Source: Rutidosis leptorrhynchoides (taxonomy: Eukaryota; Streptophyta; Magnoliopsida; Asterales; Asteraceae). Taken from it: a stretch of 64,000 nucleotides of DNA. Positions 36,014-51,414 of this stretch are shown in pieces (position 1 is the first letter of the stretch; the number at the start of each line of letters is the position of its first letter). Location: positions 504,447,001 through 504,511,000 of the forward strand of contig NC_092336.1 in NCBI RefSeq assembly GCF_046630445.1, written 5' to 3'. The notes below the pieces were generated by a model that searched no databases, was not told where the DNA came from, and was given only the letters and a program-made list of their open reading frames with translations. Position numbers and translations under genes: made by a program.

Positions 36014-36168
36014 GGTGGCAATTATCATGTCCACATAATTCAACGGTGGCAATTATCATGTCCACATAATTCAACGGTGGCAATTATCATGTCCACATAA
36101 TTCAACGGTGGCAATTATCATGTCCACATAATTCAACGGGGGCAATTATCATGTCCACATAATTCATT
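36014..36168. repeat. 31-bp tandem repeat, five copies
   Basis: Unit begins GGTGGCAATTATCATG and ends CATAATTCAAC. Copies 1-4 are nearly identical; the fifth starts GGGGG. The other LTR has six copies (54289-54474). Confidence 0.92.
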
Positions 36169-36404
36169 CGAGGAATGTTTTGCTTGTGTCTATCTCGTCA
36201 AACATTTATAAAAGCATTTCATGTATTCACAGTTCAAAATATATTTCAAAAGCAGTTATAAAAACAGCGCATGTATTCTCAGTCCCAAAAATGTAAAGAG
36301 TAAAAGGGAATCAAATGAACTCACCATACTGTATTTTGTAGTAAAAATACATATGACGACATTGAACAAGTATAGGGTTGGCCTCAGATTCACGAACCTA
36401 TATC

Positions 36405-36979
<575 letters not shown>

Positions 36980-39802
36980 TAATAATAATAAGATAATAAT
37001 AATAAATAAATAAATAAATACTACCTCACAGAAGTAGCCCTTAAAATGTCCAAGTCCGGGTTTGAACCCGCGATGTTCCGCTAACCCGATAACATTCTTG
37101 ACCATATTTATTATTATCGTTATTTTACATATCATTAACGAATCATAATCATCATCAATGTGATCATAATCATAATGGAACCCGTTCATTATCATACACG
37201 ACCTTTTGGTCATTTTAATCAATACAATTCGTATCTTACCATCATCATCTCGTTCATAACCATCATCCTAATTATCTTTATCACCATCTTAATATCAATC
37301 TAATTTTAATCATCATACAACAATTTGATCCTAGTTTCAATCATCTCATGATCATTTTCATTAACAGACTCCTCGGCCCAACTATCATGGAAACCCAATA
37401 ATCCCACTAAGTCTAGTTCACCAACTATTATAAGCCCAAAAGGAGAAAAAATATAATTTGACCCAATTAGCAAGCGAAAAGCCCTCGACCCACTGCAAAA
37501 ACAATTACTCCGTAATATTGCATTCTGTTTATGAGAAGTTTTAAAAGGGAAACAGAAAATGTCGACTAGCTATCTTTCTTTTTATATAATTACCATCATT
37601 GTCCAACATTCTATATTCCTAAACCCACTATTAAAATGATCCATCATCAATCATTCGGCCATTTAATCTAACCAAATTCCACTTGCATAATCATTCAATC
37701 ATTCACTATCTTAATTCTTTGTCTTAATCTTAATCATATTCATATCATAATTATCATCATACTTTCATTTATCTTAATCTAACATTAACTTTAATTGATG
37801 GACTTGCAACTTCATGGCCCAACTTACCTCACAAGTCCAAGTATCAAACCATTGATCCAAGTTGAAACTTACACAAAAGCAGATATGATTTTTGAATGGC
37901 ATCTTTTAATACATCATCATCTTATCATCCTCCATATAGATTTCTTTTTAATCATGAGTATCAATCACTTTACGCCTTAAATAAAACAAGTGTGTTAGTG
38001 GTGGTTTCGGCCCACATATATAAAAAAAAAAAAAAATAGGACGTGCCTTAAAGTTTGGTTAAATAAATTCGAAGGTCCACCTGATTTAGTTTTATAATCA
38101 CTAATGAATTTGTGGGGTTGTTTGAGTTGATGGCTGTCGGCAATATAGCAAAAACAAAGAAAAATAAAACGCTTATCAACTTTAATATCTAACCCTTTAT
38201 TGAATTAATCGATTATATGTTGTAGGCGTGTACTTGGGTTGGTTTGGTTCGGTGGTGGGTTTATATTTTGATGGTTTATATCGGTAGCTGTAGCCTTCGA
38301 CTTTGGTATTGCTTCAACAGAAATTATAATAACAACGATGATCTTAGTCGACAAGGGTATGTGGACGGTACTTGAAACAAAACAGAGACGGTGTTGGTTA
38401 GTTTTCAATGTAAAAGAAGAAAAGAAATAGAAATAGAATCGAGCTGTGGTAGTAATAAGTTGATGATTGAAGATAGTTTAAACCAAAGTGTTTGAGGGTG
38501 GTTGATGTTCAAATAAAAAGAAAATAGTAGCAACAGTGATCGAATACATGTGGTCTTATGATGGCTGTTGTTGAGATAAAACCAACCGAAGGTTGCAACA
38601 GGTCACGATCATGTTTTGGTGATGATGATCAAAGAAACAGAAACAAGTTCAATGAAGTGTGTGTGGGGTTTGATGGTTGGTGAAAGGTGGCGAGTAGTGG
38701 AGGATGAAGGTGGTGATCGAGCATGAAGGTGGTTTCCATAAGAGTGAGCTGAGAGAGAGATGAGAGGGAGTGAAGGTGGAGATTGTCTATGGTTATAACA
38801 AACGAAGAAGGAGAAGAGTGATGGTTAATATAATCCTCATGTATTGTATATGTATGTTATATATGTGTATGTTCCAGTGAAATGAAAGAAAAAAATCAAG
38901 ACAAAATATGCAACAGTAACTCAATTAGTAATCAAGTTTATGTATATCCATTTTACTCTGTAATCATCTCAGATGATGGAGAGACAAAAGACAAAACCCA
39001 ACAGTAAAATAAATTAAATCATTCAAACAATATTTATCCCGTGAACGAACGTCAAATCTTAATAGTAACAATAATAATATAATAATAATAATAATTATAA
39101 TATAATTTAGAAAATATAAACGTGTAGATTGTTAGTCATCGCCTACTATTCCTTTCACGGACTGGATTTCGTGTTTAATTTGTGGCGGATAAAAGTCTTC
39201 GGAAAAATCTCATATTTTTAAATTAACTATATTTATTTATTTTGATCATTATGGTAAAAATTCAATCATTAATTTGATAAATAAAAATTACATTAACAGT
39301 CCCTATCATTTATGAGTGAAATATAAAAAGTGTTAAAATTAAATAATTAGATCCTAAATATACTTTTAATAAGCCTATAACTCATTTTCGGATCACTTTG
39401 TATTTTAACATTACATAAGTTTGAATTTAACTTGCTTAATATCAATCGGAACATCAAACGAGTATTACAAGCATTTAATATTTATTTTTAATATATTTAT
39501 TTATATATAGAGATATATTTTTTAAATAATAATTATTATAATATCCTATCTACATTTTATTAATTTTTAATAACAACAACATATAATAATTCAAATTATA
39601 TTTCGAATTATTATTTATATATACATACACCCATATCTATATACAATTAATTGTTCGTGAATCGTCGAGAGCAGTCGAAGGTCAATTGAATATATGAATC
39701 ACTTCAAACTTTTTGAGACTCAACCTAACAGACTTTGCTTATCGTGTCGAAATCATACAAAGATTAAGTTTAAATTTGATCGGAAATTTCCGGGTCGTCA
39801 CA

Positions 39803-39838
39803 GTACCTACCCGTTAAAGAAATTTCGTCCCGAAATTT
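39803..39838 (-). other. Polypurine tract and pre-LTR hairpin of element C
   Basis: Hairpin AAATTTCGGGACGAAATTT (minus strand, 39820-39838), then AACGGGTAGGTAC and the LTR 17 nt away. Confidence 0.75.
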
Positions 39839-40163
39839 GAGTGAGGTTGTCATGGATAACAATAAAAATGTTTTCATGACGAATATGAGTTGAGGAATAG
39901 AGTTTTATTAACATTGAGTAATATGAATAAGACAATTCGATTACTTGAAGCGTAGAGTGAAACTATCACAAAATAGTGAAATGAGTGAACTTAAAGATTC
40001 GTCTTGACTTTTGACGTAGTCATGGTTGAATTCCAGAATTCAATGGATTTAAAGAAAATCTTCGAAATCTAAATAAGATGTGATTCTTCGGTAAATGAGG
40101 AAATTAGGATCTCTTTAATTAAATGCGGTCATCTGCCTCGATTGCTCTGCCGGATGCTTCCAT

Positions 40164-40170
40164 TATAAAT
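40164..40170 (+). promoter_or_regulatory. TATA box of the antisense small ORF in element C
   Basis: TATAAAT, 81 nt before the ATG at 40245, followed by a CT-rich leader resembling those in B and D. Confidence 0.55.
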
Positions 40171-40244
40171 TTACCTCTTCCATTTTATTATTCTCACCAT
40201 TTTTATATTTTCTTCCTTAATCCATACTTCTAAAGATTTTAAAA

Positions 40245-40418
40245 ATGCTTAATCTAGTATTGATCCTTATCCTTCTTCTGACAATCGCTTTTGTCTTCCT
40301 CCTTTTTCATCTACCACTGGAGGAATCTGTTTACTTCTACTTCACTCTTGGGGTTATTGTGTTTATCATACTCCCGTGTCTTTATATTGCTTTTCGTATT
40401 AACGTACACGGTTTGTGA
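40245..40418 (+). CDS. Antisense small ORF, two-helix membrane hairpin (copy in element C)
   Basis: 57 codons ending TGA, antisense to element C. It starts MLNLVLILILLLTIAFVFLL (first helix), then HLPLEES, a second helix and ILPCLYIAFR…HGL. Same length and boundaries as the B and D copies; by-eye identity is ~70% to D. AAA precedes the ATG, giving a purine at -3. No family recognised. The sense-strand poly(A)-binding fragment in this same element is broken, so the intact state of this ORF stands out. Confidence 0.65.
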   Translation: MLNLVLILILLLTIAFVFLLFHLPLEESVYFYFTLGVIVFIILPCLYIAFRINVHGL

Positions 40419-41074
40419 TTCTGTGTTTTGGTCGAGTTTTATATCTTCCATTATGTTTCGGAGCTCTCTGCCTTTTTATTCTCTTCTCGACCTCTAGTAA
40501 AACGAGTAACGGTCCAGAATTCGTAAGTATGGAGTTTCGAATGAACTTAATGTTCTAAACAAGAAAGAACGTAATAGCACGATTTGATTTGTCAAATTAC
40601 CAGAATCAGTGAGAATAGAACTATCAAGAATATATTTTCTTGATATGTTCAGAGGTGAAATAGAATTAATGGGTCGTGTAACATGACACATAATGACGGT
40701 ATAATCTGTGAATCATCATGTTTCATTAGAAATTCAGCATGACTTACTGTAATATAATCACGTTGGCCAAGCGTCATTATATTATACTAACTCATGCTTC
40801 AATTCCCAACACTTCTCCAAAATTCATTCATAATTTATACTTAGATTGTTACAGAATATTGAAAACTAAAACAGTTTTCAATACGATGTAATACAGATAG
40901 CACGAAGAGGTATATAATTTCGGACGAGAATATTTATGAAAATATCCTCAGAAATATCAAAGATATTTATGATGATATTTTGGAATTTCTAAGTTCGAAA
41001 GTTGATGAAGAAAAATTTTCCGCAAGATTTTAACATGACTTGGGAGCAAGATATTCTCTAAAGATTTCATCGAA

Positions 41075-41272
41075 TCCAGAATTACCTGAGTTCTTTGAAT
41101 ATAGGGTTTGGTTCTTGTATTTGTCCTTGGTCTCCTTCATGGTTAGCTCAATCCGTTTTTCAGTACCAAATTTTTAATCGAGCGTTCCCAACACTCCATT
41201 CTTTATTATCAAACTCTTGGCCATTTAGGCCATCTACAATTTTACTGTTTCGTCTGCATTTAATGCAGCCAT
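41075..41272 (-). pseudogene. Captured poly(A)-binding protein fragment in element C
   Basis: The minus strand reads KIVDGLNGQEFDNKEW then SVGNA, matching the NGKKFDDKEWYVGKA block of poly(A)-binding RRM3. The linker that follows is frameshifted and holds stops. Same position and orientation as in B and D. Confidence 0.78.
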
Positions 41273-42001
41273 ATCTGAATCGTCGGTTATCAATCCGAGG
41301 TGTTTTCAGGAGAATTGTGTTTTTTTGATGATTAAACGCTGATGGTAACATGGTGAAATATAAAAGGTTCCTCGGTAACAATAAAAGAAAACGCATTTAT
41401 ATCAAGGTTATAATAAGGTTGTTTCGAACGAAAAGTCGAAGTTGAGTTGGTGGAGCTGTGACAAAATCTGCTATTTTGAAAGGGATTATCAAGTTATTTT
41501 GGATAATAATAACACTAAGGAATTAGCACAACTACGTGTTAAACGTTTACCCATTTTTCGAGAGTTTTTCAGATGCATAACTATATGCATAAACCTTTCC
41601 TCCCATAAATGAAGTGCGGTTGGTTCATCCTCTCGATTGAGATGTTTTCAAGAATTATGAAAGGTTTGAACGCGGATTGTAATCGTCAAGATACAAATGA
41701 GATTTAAGATGAAATCAAGTGACAAACTTGAAGAATTGTTTAGTTTCATATGTTATAATCAATATTTTAATTCATTTTAATTGTCCAATGTTGGTCCTCA
41801 GTTGATAGTCCACAGTTAGTAATTCAATAATTTATATATATAGTTTAATATATAATATTCGAATTAAATAATACGTATCGTGACCCATGTACATGTCTCA
41901 GACTCGATCACAACTCAAAGTATATATTATTATAGAATCAACCTCAACCCTGTATAGAGAACTCGATCATTACTGCATATAGAGTGTCTATGGTTATTCC
42001 A

Positions 42002-42108
<107 letters not shown>

Positions 42109-42819
42109 TCGATATGATATGTCAAAACCTTGTATACATGTCCCGATATTTAAAGTGCGTAAAATAAATAACAGAAATTAAATGACGGTAAATAAAATTG
42201 CGAGAGTATAAATTGCGATAATTAAATTGCGATAAATAAAATGTAATCAGTTAGCTATGAACAGTTAGCTAGGAATAGTTAGCGTGGATTCTTAACAAAT
42301 TTTCTCGTAGTTAATTTGTTTGTTTCTAACAAATTTTATTTTGTCCAATATTTTCTTCATTATGCCACTTGTTGGATTCTGATAGGTCAAAATCCAAATA
42401 TGAAATTGAATGAAAATGATTGTTCTGTGGTGAACGGATTCGTATATCTGTGGATGTAAATAGGATAGTAAATGACTGTTGAATCAGGTTCGAAGAATGT
42501 ACCGTGTAACTTTTCAATGTGAAATCTAAATACTCCTCGGGTATCACCTACCCGTTAAAATATTTTCACCATTAACAGTTTGTACAAAAGACATTTTAAT
42601 TACAATCTTTACAAAAACATATGTACATATATATTTTCTTCAGATGTAATCATGGATTTAGATGAGTTAATATGATATTAATCTCATTTGCTTTTCGGTT
42701 TGAGTTAGAATAAGTAATCTCTAAAACTATTAGGAACCACATATTCTTCGCAGATTATTTCTTCAATGAAGTTATGGATCAATACTTCATCGTTCATTGT
42801 TGTTGGTACTCCTTGATAT

Positions 42820-43188
42820 CTATGATGCGTATGATGTTGATGTTCGTGGGACAAATTCTGAAATTGAGGCTTGGGATGCGGATGTTGCTGTTGGTGGTAC
42901 TGGTGTTGCCGGTGCTGTTGCTGAAGCTGGTAAGTTTTGCACCATGTTTTTCAAATTGATTACTCGAGCGCGAAGTTCGTTGACTTCTTCTATTACACCG
43001 AGATGATTGTCGGTCGAAATGAGCGAATGAATAAGATTTAGAATTTGAGATAGTATATAATCGTAACGAGATATTTGGGAAATGAAAGAGAAAATGGTAT
43101 TACGAACAGGTTTGCCGGTAAATGTTTCAGGTTCTTTGCCAATAGGGCAATATGGTTTGTGGGAGGGATCACTTCTTTGCATCTCCAT
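42820..43188 (-). CDS. Gag-position ORF with coiled coil (element C copy), function unknown
   Basis: 122 codons, about 570 nt inside the primer site, where gag would lie. It shares with the D copy a block TGKPVRNTIFSFISQISRYD followed by ILSQILNLIH and then EEVNELRARVINLKNMVQNL, a likely short coiled coil, and ends in a Pro/Ala/Thr/Ser-rich tail. The upstream N-terminus seen in D (MDFSTDSSSS…) is broken here by stops. No capsid or zinc-knuckle motif is visible. It could be a remnant of the family's gag N-terminus. Confidence 0.5.
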   Translation of the reverse strand: MEMQRSDPSHKPYCPIGKEPETFTGKPVRNTIFSFISQISRYDYILSQILNLIHSLISTDNHLGVIEEVNELRARVINLKNMVQNLPASATAPATPVPPTATSASQASISEFVPRTSTSYAS

Positions 43189-43740
43189 TGATTAAGTTTA
43201 CTTCGTACTCATTCTCTATTCATCCTGAATTCTATGATGGCTATTTGGTTGACCCATTCCGGTTACACTGCTTTCGGAGCTCGAGTGGAAATCCATATCG
43301 AAATGGTTGTCGGAATCCGAGGAATTTGAACCAGTTGTGAGTTCCATTTGGTACGGTTAGATAAAGGGTTTTCGATATGTAATGATTTTCTGATATCGGA
43401 TGATATTCTAATTACATATAATACCTGTATATAGTACAGAAGATCCCGTAGTTTACGGAGGGAATTTAGGAAACGTGTCAGACAAGGTTTAATGTGATGG
43501 GATATGAATTTTGTCTGTACACCATCTATGCAATAATTGCAATAAGACATGGCGAGACTGAAAATGATAGGTAGGTATTTTTCGACAAAGAATGATAAGC
43601 AAAACTTTTAACATGCCGACCAGGTTCAAGTCCAGACTCTTTAATATAACTTAACAACTACTAGGTCGAAGTCCAGACTCACTAATGCATCCTAACAACT
43701 ACCTGTTGGACACACTAATGCAAGACCTGGTTCGCTAAGA

Positions 43741-43757
43741 CCACCGCTCTGATACCA
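43741..43757 (-). other. Primer binding site of element C (tRNA-iMet type)
   Basis: Minus strand TGGTATCAGAGCGGTGG, two bases from the LTR at 43760. Confidence 0.88.
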
Positions 43758-44151
43758 CATGTCATACCCCGTCCAAATTCTTTTGAACGAATACAATAAC
43801 ATCTGGTACCATCGCAATGAACTGACTTCTATATGCCATGAACGACTCCATGTAATATGAGAAAATGCACAGCGGAAGATTTCTTTCATACCTGAGAATA
43901 AACATGCTTTAAAGTGTCAACCAAAAGGTTGGTGAGTTCATAAGTTTATCATAAAACAATAAAATTCATCATTTTGATAGACCACAAGATTTAAATTCTG
44001 CATGGTACAAATGGGCCCGAATCCTACACCCACCTGTAATGTACATGCGATATCTTTTAAATACAGTACACCTTTCTCGTGTACGAAATCCATTTTTCAT
44101 AAATCTTAGTAACCGTACACATACCTCGTGCACAAAATATAATACACATAA

Positions 44152-47019
<2,868 letters not shown>

Positions 47020-47056
47020 GTACCTACCCGTTAAAAGAAATTTCGTCCCGAAATTT
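47020..47056 (-). other. Polypurine tract and pre-LTR hairpin of element D
   Basis: Minus strand AAATTTCGGGACGAAATTT (47038-47056), then AACGGGTAGGTAC; the LTR starts 18 nt from the hairpin. Confidence 0.75.
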
Positions 47057-47738
47057 AGTTGTTGCCATTAATCGGTGTTGTTCGTACATAGACAAGGATA
47101 TTTACGTTTTATTTGGTTTTCACGTTCCCAGGTATACTCGGGGCCTTGCGTGAATTCCAACGGATAGAATATTGTTCTGTTTCAAGAATTAAAATCATAC
47201 AAACCATAATTTCTACAAGTTCTTCTACGAAGTGCATTTTATTATTAATGCGGAGATCATTCAAAATGATGATGTTTTACAAGTCATTTCAGTAAATTAG
47301 ATACATGAAAAATGTTATGAATAATATTGTGCTCATTTAAAACCTTGAGCGTTTATGCCACAATATTGGGGCAGATAAGACAGAGAGGAGTTCGTGAAAT
47401 CATATTCATGAAATTTGATAGAGATCATCATTGTTTACAACAAGAATATCTTAATGATGAATATGAGTTGAAAAATAAAGTTTTATCACTATTTAATAAT
47501 ATGGATAAAACGATTTGATTATAGGAAGCGTATAAACGAAGCTATCGTAAAAGAGTGAATGAGAAAATTAAATGTTCGCCTTAACTTTTGACGTAGTCAC
47601 GATTGATTTCCGGAATTCAAGGAATTAAAGGAAATCTTCGTAATTTATAAGATTTAATTCTTCGGTATTCACGGAATTTTGAGATTTCTTTGATTAAATG
47701 CGGTGAATTGCCTTGATTGACGTGTTTGGAAATTTTGC

Positions 47739-47746
47739 TATAAATT
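47739..47746 (+). promoter_or_regulatory. TATA box of the antisense small ORF in element D
   Basis: GCTATAAATT context, TATA box 83 nt before the ATG at 47822, same as in element B. Confidence 0.55.
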
Positions 47747-47821
47747 AGCTTCTTCCGTTTCATTATCTTCACCACTTCTATACTTTCTTCCTAAATTCAT
47801 ACTTTCAAAAGATTTGTTAAT

Positions 47822-47995
47822 ATGCTCAATCCTGTATTGATACTTGTTATTATATTGACCATATATGCAGTCATTCTTCTTTTTCTTTTACCACCAGAGG
47901 AATCTATTTACTTCTACTATGCTCTTGGGGTTATAGTGTTTTTAATTCTCCCGTGTCTTTATATTGCTATACGCATTGATATACACGGTTTGTAG
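47822..47995 (+). CDS. Antisense small ORF, two-helix membrane hairpin (copy in element D)
   Basis: 57 codons ending TAG, antisense to element D. Begins MLNPVLILVIILTIYAVILL, then LPPEES, a second hydrophobic stretch and ILPCLYIAIRIDIHGL. The last 16 codons are identical at DNA level to the B copy. Same start, length and stop position as B and C. The residues suggest two membrane-spanning helices joined by a short acidic turn. Function unknown; expression is inferred only from the shared TATA box. Confidence 0.67.
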   Translation: MLNPVLILVIILTIYAVILLFLLPPEESIYFYYALGVIVFLILPCLYIAIRIDIHGL

Positions 47996-48654
47996 TTTCA
48001 GAGTCGTTATCGGGCTTTATATTTTCCCTTATATGTCGGAGCTTTATGCTTTTATTTCTTCTTCCCGACTTCAAGTCAAGCGAATAATGGTCCAGAACTC
48101 GTAGGTATGAAGTTTCGAATGATCATAATTTATAAAGTAGAAAGGAAAGGTAATAGCACGATTTGATTTGTCAAATTACCAGAATATTCAGAAAAGAGCG
48201 AATCATCAAGAAAAATATTTTCTTGATATGTTTAGAGGTTAAATAGAATGTAAGAGTCGTGTAACATGGCGAATGGTGATTTATACAGTCTATGAATCAT
48301 CATCTTCCATTAAAAATTTAGCATGACTTACTGTAATATAATCACGTTGGCCTGACGTCATTATATTATACTAACTCATGCTTCAATTCCCAACACTTCT
48401 TCAAATCATTCATAATTTAAACTTGAATTTTACAGAATATAGAAACTAATACAGTTTCCTTTATGATGTGATAAAGATATCGCAAAGAGATAATTAATTG
48501 CGGACAAGAATCGTTATGATGATATCATCAGAAATATAGAGGATATTTATGATGATATTTTAGAATTTCTATGTTCGAAAGTTGATGAAGAAAAACTTTC
48601 CGCAAGCTTTTAACATGACTTCAGAGCAAGATATTCTCTAAAGAATTCATCGGA

Positions 48655-48850
48655 TTCAGAATTACCTGGATTCTTTGAATATAGGGTTTGGTCCTTGTAT
48701 TTGTCCTTGGTCTCCTCCATGGTTAGCTCAATCCGTTTTTCAGTTCCAAATTTTCTTTTGAGCTTTTCCAACGTACCATTCTTTATTATAAAACTTTTGG
48801 CCATTGAGACCATCTACAATTTTGCTGTTTCCTCTGCATTTAATGCAGCC
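48655..48850 (-). pseudogene. Captured poly(A)-binding protein fragment in element D (best-preserved copy)
   Basis: Minus strand reads KIVDGLNGQKFYNKEW then YVGKAQKK, an almost exact RRM3 C-terminus of plant poly(A)-binding proteins. After a frameshift it continues TEKRIELTMEETKDKYKDQT…SKNPGNSESDE, matching the linker and RRM4 start. The frameshift makes it non-coding as a whole. Position and sense orientation are the same as in B and C, so capture preceded the spread of the family. Confidence 0.82.
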
Positions 48851-49028
48851 ATATTTGAATCATTGGTTATCAATCCGAGATGGTTTCAAGAAATTTCGTT
48901 TTTAGATGATTAAACGCTGATTGTAATCGTCAACGGATCTAATGGTTGATGAATAGGCGTTGTTGATTTCAAAAGAAATGAACGATAATTTCGGTGGTTT
49001 GATGTGATAATTCATCATAGAATACGAA

Positions 49029-49031
<3 letters not shown>

Positions 49032-49105
<74 letters not shown>
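49032..49105. repeat. AT microsatellite in element D interior
   Basis: About 37 AT units; at a similar place to the 42006-42105 repeat of element C, relative to the poly(A)-binding fragment. Confidence 0.92.
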
Positions 49106-49108
<3 letters not shown>

Positions 49109-50096
49109 TTTAGTAATCTTTAGGAAGATAACACCTGCTAAAGCTTTACTTGGATTCTGATATGTCAAAATTAGAATATGTAATTGAATTTGTACTAAAA
49201 TGGTTGTTCTTTAGTGAACGGATATATATATCTTGTGAACGTAAGTAGTATAGTTACTGATTATTGAATCAGAATTGAAGAATGTACAATGCAACATATT
49301 AATGTGAGATATAAATATTTCGCGGGTATTACCTACCCGTTAAAATATTTTCACAATTAACAGTTTGTACAAAAGAACTTTAATTACAATCTTTATGTAG
49401 ATATACATTCGTATATGTATTCTTCAAATATAATATAGATTTAATGAGTTAATATAATATTAAAATCATTTGATTTGCGGTTGGAACAAGAATAAATAAT
49501 CTTCAAAACTTGAGAGATTACATAATCATCGCGGAATATTTCTTTAATGGAGTTATGAATCAATACTTCATCATTCATTGTTATTGATATACCTCGGTAT
49601 ATGATGTTGGTGCTCATGGAATTCTTGTGAAATTCACAAGACACGAATAATGTTTTCTAAAAAGTTTCGAGTACATCGAAAATGGAAGTGTAAAATCAGA
49701 CATGTATTTGAATAATACACTTGATTTATTATGAAATGGAGTTTATTGTGCTGAAGCAGTGATTAACGATCATTAAGTCATTAACGAAGGATGTACATTA
49801 TAGCATATTAGTGATATGAATTAACCAAGTAGTACATACTACTTAAGATTTACACGTAATAGCTTAGTACGAAAAGATTTATTATTGTTTCAAACCATAT
49901 ATATATAAAGTATACATATATAATTCTTCAGGAAGAATGAGTCAATACATCTTAACTCATTATTACTAATATTCCTTAGTATCTATGGGGGGTATGATGT
50001 TGATATCCGAGGTACTGAGTGTGATGTTGAGGCGTGAAATGCAGATGTTGTTGTTGGTGATGCTGATGCTATTGGTGGTGATGCTGATGGTACTGG

Positions 50097-50501
50097 TTAT
50101 GCTGCTGGTGCTGCCGCTGGTGTTCGTAGGTTTCGCACCATATTCTCCAGAGCCACCACTCGAGCGCGAAGCTCATTGACTTCTTCTATTATTTCGGGAT
50201 GATTGGCGGTTCGGACAAGTGGATGAATAAGATCTAGAATTTTAGATATTATATATTCGTGACTGGATATCCTGGAAATGAGGGTGAAAATAGTGTTCCG
50301 AACGGGTTCGCCGGTAAGTGCTTCAGGTTCTTCACCAAGAGGTGAATTCGGTTGGTGGAAGGGATTACCTTCTTCTTGTCTCCATTGATTACGTTTACTA
50401 CGAACCCATCCCCAATTCATCCAAAATAGATGATGGCTGATTGGTTCGTTTGTTCCGGTTACGCTGCCATTGGAGCTCGAGGAATCGGTTGAGAAATCCA
50501 T
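50097..50501 (-). CDS. Gag-position ORF with coiled coil (element D copy), function unknown
   Basis: 134 codons with ATG at 50501. Ser-rich start MDFSTDSSSSNGSVTG, then EALTGEPVRNTIFTLISRIS, ILDLIHPLV and EEVNELRARVVALENMVRNL with coiled-coil heptads, ending in an Ala/Pro tail. Closely related to the C copy over ~80 residues with mostly conservative changes. Lies ~900 nt inside the primer site where gag is expected. No catalytic or zinc motif is seen. Confidence 0.55.
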   Translation of the reverse strand: MDFSTDSSSSNGSVTGTNEPISHHLFWMNWGWVRSKRNQWRQEEGNPFHQPNSPLGEEPEALTGEPVRNTIFTLISRISSHEYIISKILDLIHPLVRTANHPEIIEEVNELRARVVALENMVRNLRTPAAAPAA

Positions 50502-51394
50502 ATTATGTGATTTGATTTAGGGTTTGATATGAGATTAGTGTTGAATACTGGATGATATATTCATCTCCTTGAATATGTATATGTAGCAAAAAGATTTCCG
50601 TAATTTACGGAGGAAATTTAGGAAAAGTGTTAGACAAAGATTATTGGGATAGATACGATAAGATATAATAAGATATGATGTGTCTATACTCTAATAATGG
50701 CAGTATGACGTGTCTAGATGATAAGTATGTAATCTGGTAATCTTTTGATTAAAGATTTTCAATTAGTAATGTCTTATTCAGGTCCAGGGGCTTGAGCTAT
50801 AGGATCCTATAAATCAGTAATCCAAACGCTTTCTATTCTATAGTTTCGTTGACGTCATCTGTCAGGAAAATTCAATGATCAAAACAACAAGAAAGCAAAG
50901 AAAGTAATGAATATGAATAGTGATGACATTATAATGTCTTTGAGATTCTCGATAACTCAATAACATTTTCTAGTTCGCAAACCGATGCATAAAGGCATAA
51001 GGCATATAGGTACGTGATATAACAGGGAGTTATATACGTTTGAGTATGAATAGTAACAAATATAGGAGTTTCAAAATTCATGAATAATATTTCATGTAAT
51101 ATATATGTAATACACAAACTATGATAGATGACTTAGGAATGTCAAGAATTTCAGAAATCGTAGTGTTGCATTTAAACGCGGTGGCGTAATTGGATAGTAC
51201 TTAGAAAAGTGAACAGAGTTCTTAGATTGACTTGGCATTCTAAGATAAGTAAAGTTTCTAAAGTATAGTGTAGCATTTAACAATTAAAGGCAACAATTAA
51301 AGGCACTATAGTCAAGGAAAGTTGTAGTCCTACATTGCTAAGGTACCTAATTGTATAAGGCACACTTAAAATGCAATCCTGGTTCTCCACAACA

Positions 51395-51411
51395 GCATGG
51401 CTCTGATACCA
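51395..51411 (-). other. Primer binding site of element D (tRNA-iMet type)
   Basis: Minus strand TGGTATCAGAGCCATGC, three bases from the LTR at 51415. Confidence 0.88.
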
Positions 51412-51414
51412 ATC

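Noticed and set aside
36014..36168. Possible CRISPR-like array
   Set aside because: Units are head-to-tail without spacers, in a eukaryotic LTR; a plain tandem repeat.
37795..37980. 61-codon frame in C's LTR, also intact in the second LTR (56026-56211)
   Set aside because: The two LTRs are recent copies, so preservation carries little weight; His/Ile-rich composition with no motif.
41095..41328. 77-codon plus-strand frame in C
   Set aside because: It is the antisense shadow of the poly(A)-binding fragment; no conservation as protein in B or D.
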